Source: Paludibacteraceae bacterium | GTDB lineage: Bacteria; Bacteroidota; Bacteroidia; Bacteroidales; Paludibacteraceae | Assembly (NCBI GenBank): GCA_017479885.1 | Contig: JAFVBR010000035.1 | Coordinates: 1-55,436 of the forward strand | DNA: 55,436 bases | Reading direction: 5' to 3' | Shown here: in pieces, positions 53,526 through 55,436 of the stretch | Numbering within the stretch: the stretch's first letter is position 1 | How the letters are laid out: every line of letters starts with the position of its first letter | The notes under the pieces: model-generated | What the model saw: only the letters and a program-made list of their open reading frames with translations | What the model was told of the DNA's origin: nothing | The model's database searches: none | Made by a program: the position numbers and the translations under genes

Positions 53526-53691
53526 CATATTCTAATATGTGCTTGCTTCGGAGCGAGTGAAGCGCCATGAGCCGTTTTCCCGCCGTAGGCGCATTTTGAG
53601 CGCCAGACGCCATGTATGCCGACCGCCGCCGAAGACGGCAGCATTGACGCAGCGTTCTGTTTCTGAAGCAGCACAATCGGCAGAAATAGAA
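53526..53691. other. GC-rich non-coding block, possible dispersed repeat
   Basis: Between the flavodoxin stop and the terminator there are about 165 bp of higher GC than the surroundings. Several frames stay open on the minus strand but none has family support. Similar open frames before an AATAGGAC-type terminator recur in Bacteroidales genomes as I recall them, so this may be a dispersed intergenic repeat. Confidence 0.35.
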
Positions 53692-54291
53692 TCAGAACCC
53701 TATACTTTGCAACCATTTCTCCACTTTTGCCTTGCCGCTACGCACCTCGTGTCCGTAGATTGAGAAGCCTTTCTGTACATCTGCATGCGGGCAGTTGCTG
53801 CGGAGGTCCTGCACGCAGCTGCCGAGACCGCTGCCTTCGTGAGTGGTGAACGGATATACCGTCTTGCCGCTGAGATTGTAGCGGTCGAAGAACGTGAACA
53901 TCACCTGCGGCCAGGTGCCCCACCATACGGGACCGCCGACAAAGACGACATCATACTGGTCGATGTTTTCAATCTCACCCTCAAATGCCGGACGCTCGTC
54001 TGCGATCTGCTCGTCCTGAGCCACATCGCAAACGCGCTTGTACGACATGCCGTCGTATTTGTGAGTTACGATTTCGAACTGGTCGGCACCCGTGAGTTCC
54101 GAGATGTAGTCTGCAACTATCTTGGTATTGCCGACCGCAATGTTTCCTACAGAGTAGTTCTCTCCTGCATGGGAGAAGAATACTACCAATGCTTTCTTGT
54201 CTTTCATATTCGTTTGATTTGCTTTTGTCTGTGCTGTGCAGCCGAAGCATACTGCCAACGCTGCAAGCAGGGTTAATAATTTCGTTTTCAT
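53692..54291 (-). CDS. Flavodoxin-like protein with lipoprotein signal
   Basis: A 199-residue product with a lipobox (LAALAVCFGC) and a complete flavodoxin fold: phosphate loop region VVFFSHAGENYSVGNIAVGNTKIVADYI, YDVVFVGGPVWWGTWPQVMFTFF and TTHEGSGLGSCVQDL, the pattern of the Flavodoxin_4 group. Most flavodoxins are cytoplasmic; here an exported, lipid-anchored electron carrier or quinone/azo-type reductase is implied. Divergent from an AraC regulator and near an alcohol dehydrogenase, cupin and hydrolase, a common Bacteroidales cluster. Confidence 0.88.
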   Translation of the reverse strand: MKTKLLTLLAALAVCFGCTAQTKANQTNMKDKKALVVFFSHAGENYSVGNIAVGNTKIVADYISELTGADQFEIVTHKYDGMSYKRVCDVAQDEQIADERPAFEGEIENIDQYDVVFVGGPVWWGTWPQVMFTFFDRYNLSGKTVYPFTTHEGSGLGSCVQDLRSNCPHADVQKGFSIYGHEVRSGKAKVEKWLQSIGF

Positions 54292-54313
54292 AAATTGTTT
54301 GTTTTTTCGACTG

Positions 54314-54366
54314 CAAAATTACTGCTATTTGAGAAAACAGCCAATCCAATATTACGGATAATTTTG
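54314..54366. promoter_or_regulatory. Divergent promoter region between flavodoxin and AraC genes
   Basis: Minus: ATTG (54345-54342), a 20-bp spacer, TAATTTTG (54321-54314) for the flavodoxin gene. Plus: TAATTTTG (54359-54366) for the AraC gene with no recognisable -33 at 20 bp (AAAC there), which suggests activator dependence. The two -7 boxes form an inverted GCAAAATTA/TAATTTTGC pair. Confidence 0.6.
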
Positions 54367-54415
54367 CATATTCTGCGGCACGGTTTTTGTGGTTTTTACA
54401 ATAAAGAACAGCATC

Positions 54416-55213
54416 ATGAAGCAGGTAATATACAAGGAAAGCATTTCCACTGACCAACAGTTGCAGATGACGGGGTATCTCACTCACGGATTGTGTCTTG
54501 ACGGTACAGCAGAAGTTCGTTTCAATGGTCAGAAACTCACATTGCACAAGAATGACAGTTTCATATTGAGCCGCAGCGAACTTGGTGAGGTAATAAACAC
54601 TACTGCTGATTTTCAGGTGAAGATTGTATATGTACTTGCTGAGTTTGTGGAACTTGCCACCCCGCTTAGCAACTACGGTATGCGCGGCGGAATAATGCTC
54701 TTTCAGGATCCTGTGATGCATCTTGGACAGGAGCAGGCAGATAGACTCAATGCTTCGCTTGGTTATATCCGGCAGTGCATTTATACCATTGACCATCTTT
54801 TCTATCGCGACTTGCTGCTCAATGCCGTGCAGCGCATGATACTCGATTTCTTTGATTTCCACGCCGCCATGTACGGCAATGAAATAGTAACCACGCCTGC
54901 CGCTATGCTGATGAACGGATTTATAGAACTGCTTGAGCAGGGTTCATTCCGCAATCACCGCGAGTTGGCATATTACTCCGACCAACTCAACGTAACAAGC
55001 AAGCATCTGTCGGAGACAGTGAAAAAATACAGCGGCTATCCGGCAAATCACTGGATAAACCGCTATACTGCATTGGACATCTCACGCTTGCTGCGTAATC
55101 CCGATATTACCATTCAAGAACTGGCGGACATGTTCGGTTTCTCGTCTGTTTCGCACCTCAACCGATACGTCAGGAACCAACTTGGCATCAATCCCACAGA
55201 GATGCGGAGGTAA
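54416..55213 (+). CDS. AraC-family transcriptional regulator (soluble)
   Basis: Start at ATG 54416 (MKQVIYKESISTD), 265 residues. The N-terminal cupin-like sensor strand set (GTAEVRFNGQKLTLHKNDSFILSRSELGEV) is followed by a helical dimer region and the C-terminal HTH (about 165-262: LNVTSKHLSETVKKYSGYPANHWI and TIQELADMFGFSSVSHLNRYVRNQLGINPTEMR). Probably the local regulator of the flavodoxin/alcohol dehydrogenase cluster. Confidence 0.92.
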   Translation: MKQVIYKESISTDQQLQMTGYLTHGLCLDGTAEVRFNGQKLTLHKNDSFILSRSELGEVINTTADFQVKIVYVLAEFVELATPLSNYGMRGGIMLFQDPVMHLGQEQADRLNASLGYIRQCIYTIDHLFYRDLLLNAVQRMILDFFDFHAAMYGNEIVTTPAAMLMNGFIELLEQGSFRNHRELAYYSDQLNVTSKHLSETVKKYSGYPANHWINRYTALDISRLLRNPDITIQELADMFGFSSVSHLNRYVRNQLGINPTEMRR

Positions 55214-55218
55214 GAGGC

Positions 55219-55249
55219 AAAAAAGCCCTACGCGGTTTGCGCAGGGCTG
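55219..55249 (-). terminator. Terminator of the edge hydrolase gene
   Basis: AGCCCT (55224-55229) pairs with AGGGCT (55243-55248), with an inner CGC/GCG pair; the minus strand continues with six T. It may also act on the plus-strand AraC transcript. Confidence 0.7.
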
Positions 55250-55276
55250 AAATGAGGGACGGATCCTAATAGGTCA

Positions 55277-55436
55277 TTATTTCAAATTCTCTCTGAAGAA
55301 AGAAGCGATATAATCGTAAGGAATAACCCCTGCCACGTCATCGTATAAGTCCACATGGCTTGCGCCGGGGATGATGAGCAGTTCTTTGTTGCCGGCTTTG
55401 GCACTCTCGCCAACCACTTTCACGCCCGTCATCTTC
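55277..55436 (-). CDS. Alpha/beta hydrolase, C-terminal part only (cut by window edge)
   Basis: An open frame from the window edge to a stop at 55277-55279 gives about 52 residues. It reads NKELLIIPGASHVDLYDD and ends IASFFRENLK. G-A-S-H-V-D-L-Y-D is the loop with the catalytic His of dienelactone-hydrolase/DltD-like alpha/beta hydrolases. These are frequent members of the same AraC/flavodoxin/cupin clusters. The nucleophile is outside the window. Confidence 0.8.
   Translation of the reverse strand, partial: KMTGVKVVGESAKAGNKELLIIPGASHVDLYDDVAGVIPYDYIASFFRENLK

Noticed and set aside
53398-53676. 92-codon minus-strand frame across the terminator
   Set aside because: It crosses an intrinsic terminator and the DUF1016 promoter and has no family support; read as non-coding.

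Overview
This window looks like a chromosomal segment of a member of the Bacteroidales (Bacteroides/Prevotella-like; I cannot narrow it further). Three things support this. Many genes are preceded by the Bacteroidota promoter type, a TTTG -33 box, a 20-bp spacer and a TAnnTTTG -7 box. The gene content is typical of the group: a BT_3928-like DoxX protein next to tpiA, an rSAM-associated lipoprotein, FISUMP and DUF1573 lipoproteins, an EF-G2-like paralogue and a beta-propeller/AraC sensor. The window is also rich in Sec lipoprotein signals, and Shine-Dalgarno sites are mostly absent.

Layout. 1-5161 (minus): a polysaccharide-utilisation fragment with a secreted protein cut by the window edge, a heparinase II/III-type lyase and a single-chain periplasmic-sensor/AraC regulator. 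Two promoters here share the same 21-bp-spaced direct-repeat operator. 5394-9798 (plus): a possible sRNA, enolase, rubredoxin, a flavodiiron protein and a membrane-embedded AraC regulator. 9814-17696 (plus): a six-gene operon that I read as a synthase-dependent exopolysaccharide machine (NAGPA-like lipoprotein, HEAT membrane protein, processive GT2, TPR/outer-membrane barrel, DUF1573 lipoprotein, large lipoprotein), with a near-leaderless first gene. 17846-22527 (minus): lepA, a small protein, an Na+/H+ antiporter and a Wzz-like protein. 22609-23927: a lipoprotein and a small unknown protein, divergent. 24014-29159 (minus): an eight-gene rSAM/lipoprotein island with tandem Cys-rich secreted paralogues, whose promoter overlaps head-on with that of a TPR/HTH regulator (29226-30962).

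30963-39892 (plus): murC-ftsQ-ftsA-ftsZ followed by yqeY, a TPR protein, DedA and PrsW, with unusual 11-bp tandem repeat arrays before murC and between murC, ftsQ and ftsA. 39908-44706 (minus): EF-G2-like factor lacking the catalytic His, tpiA, DoxX protein, DUF1599. 44720-50047 (minus): secreted endonuclease I with a sorting-type tail, hisS, kdtA and a lipoprotein-type flavin reductase. 50094-55436: an eroding redox cluster (aldo/keto reductase remnant, iron-dependent alcohol dehydrogenase, cupin with a frameshifted signal peptide, secreted protein, DUF1016 remnant, lipoprotein-type flavodoxin, AraC regulator, alpha/beta hydrolase cut by the window edge).

No rRNA, tRNA, insertion sequence, integrase or CRISPR array was seen. 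The strongest leads are the exopolysaccharide operon, the paired operator sites of the single-chain regulator, the rSAM/Cys-rich lipoprotein island and the 10-11-bp repeat family around cell-division and glycolytic genes.
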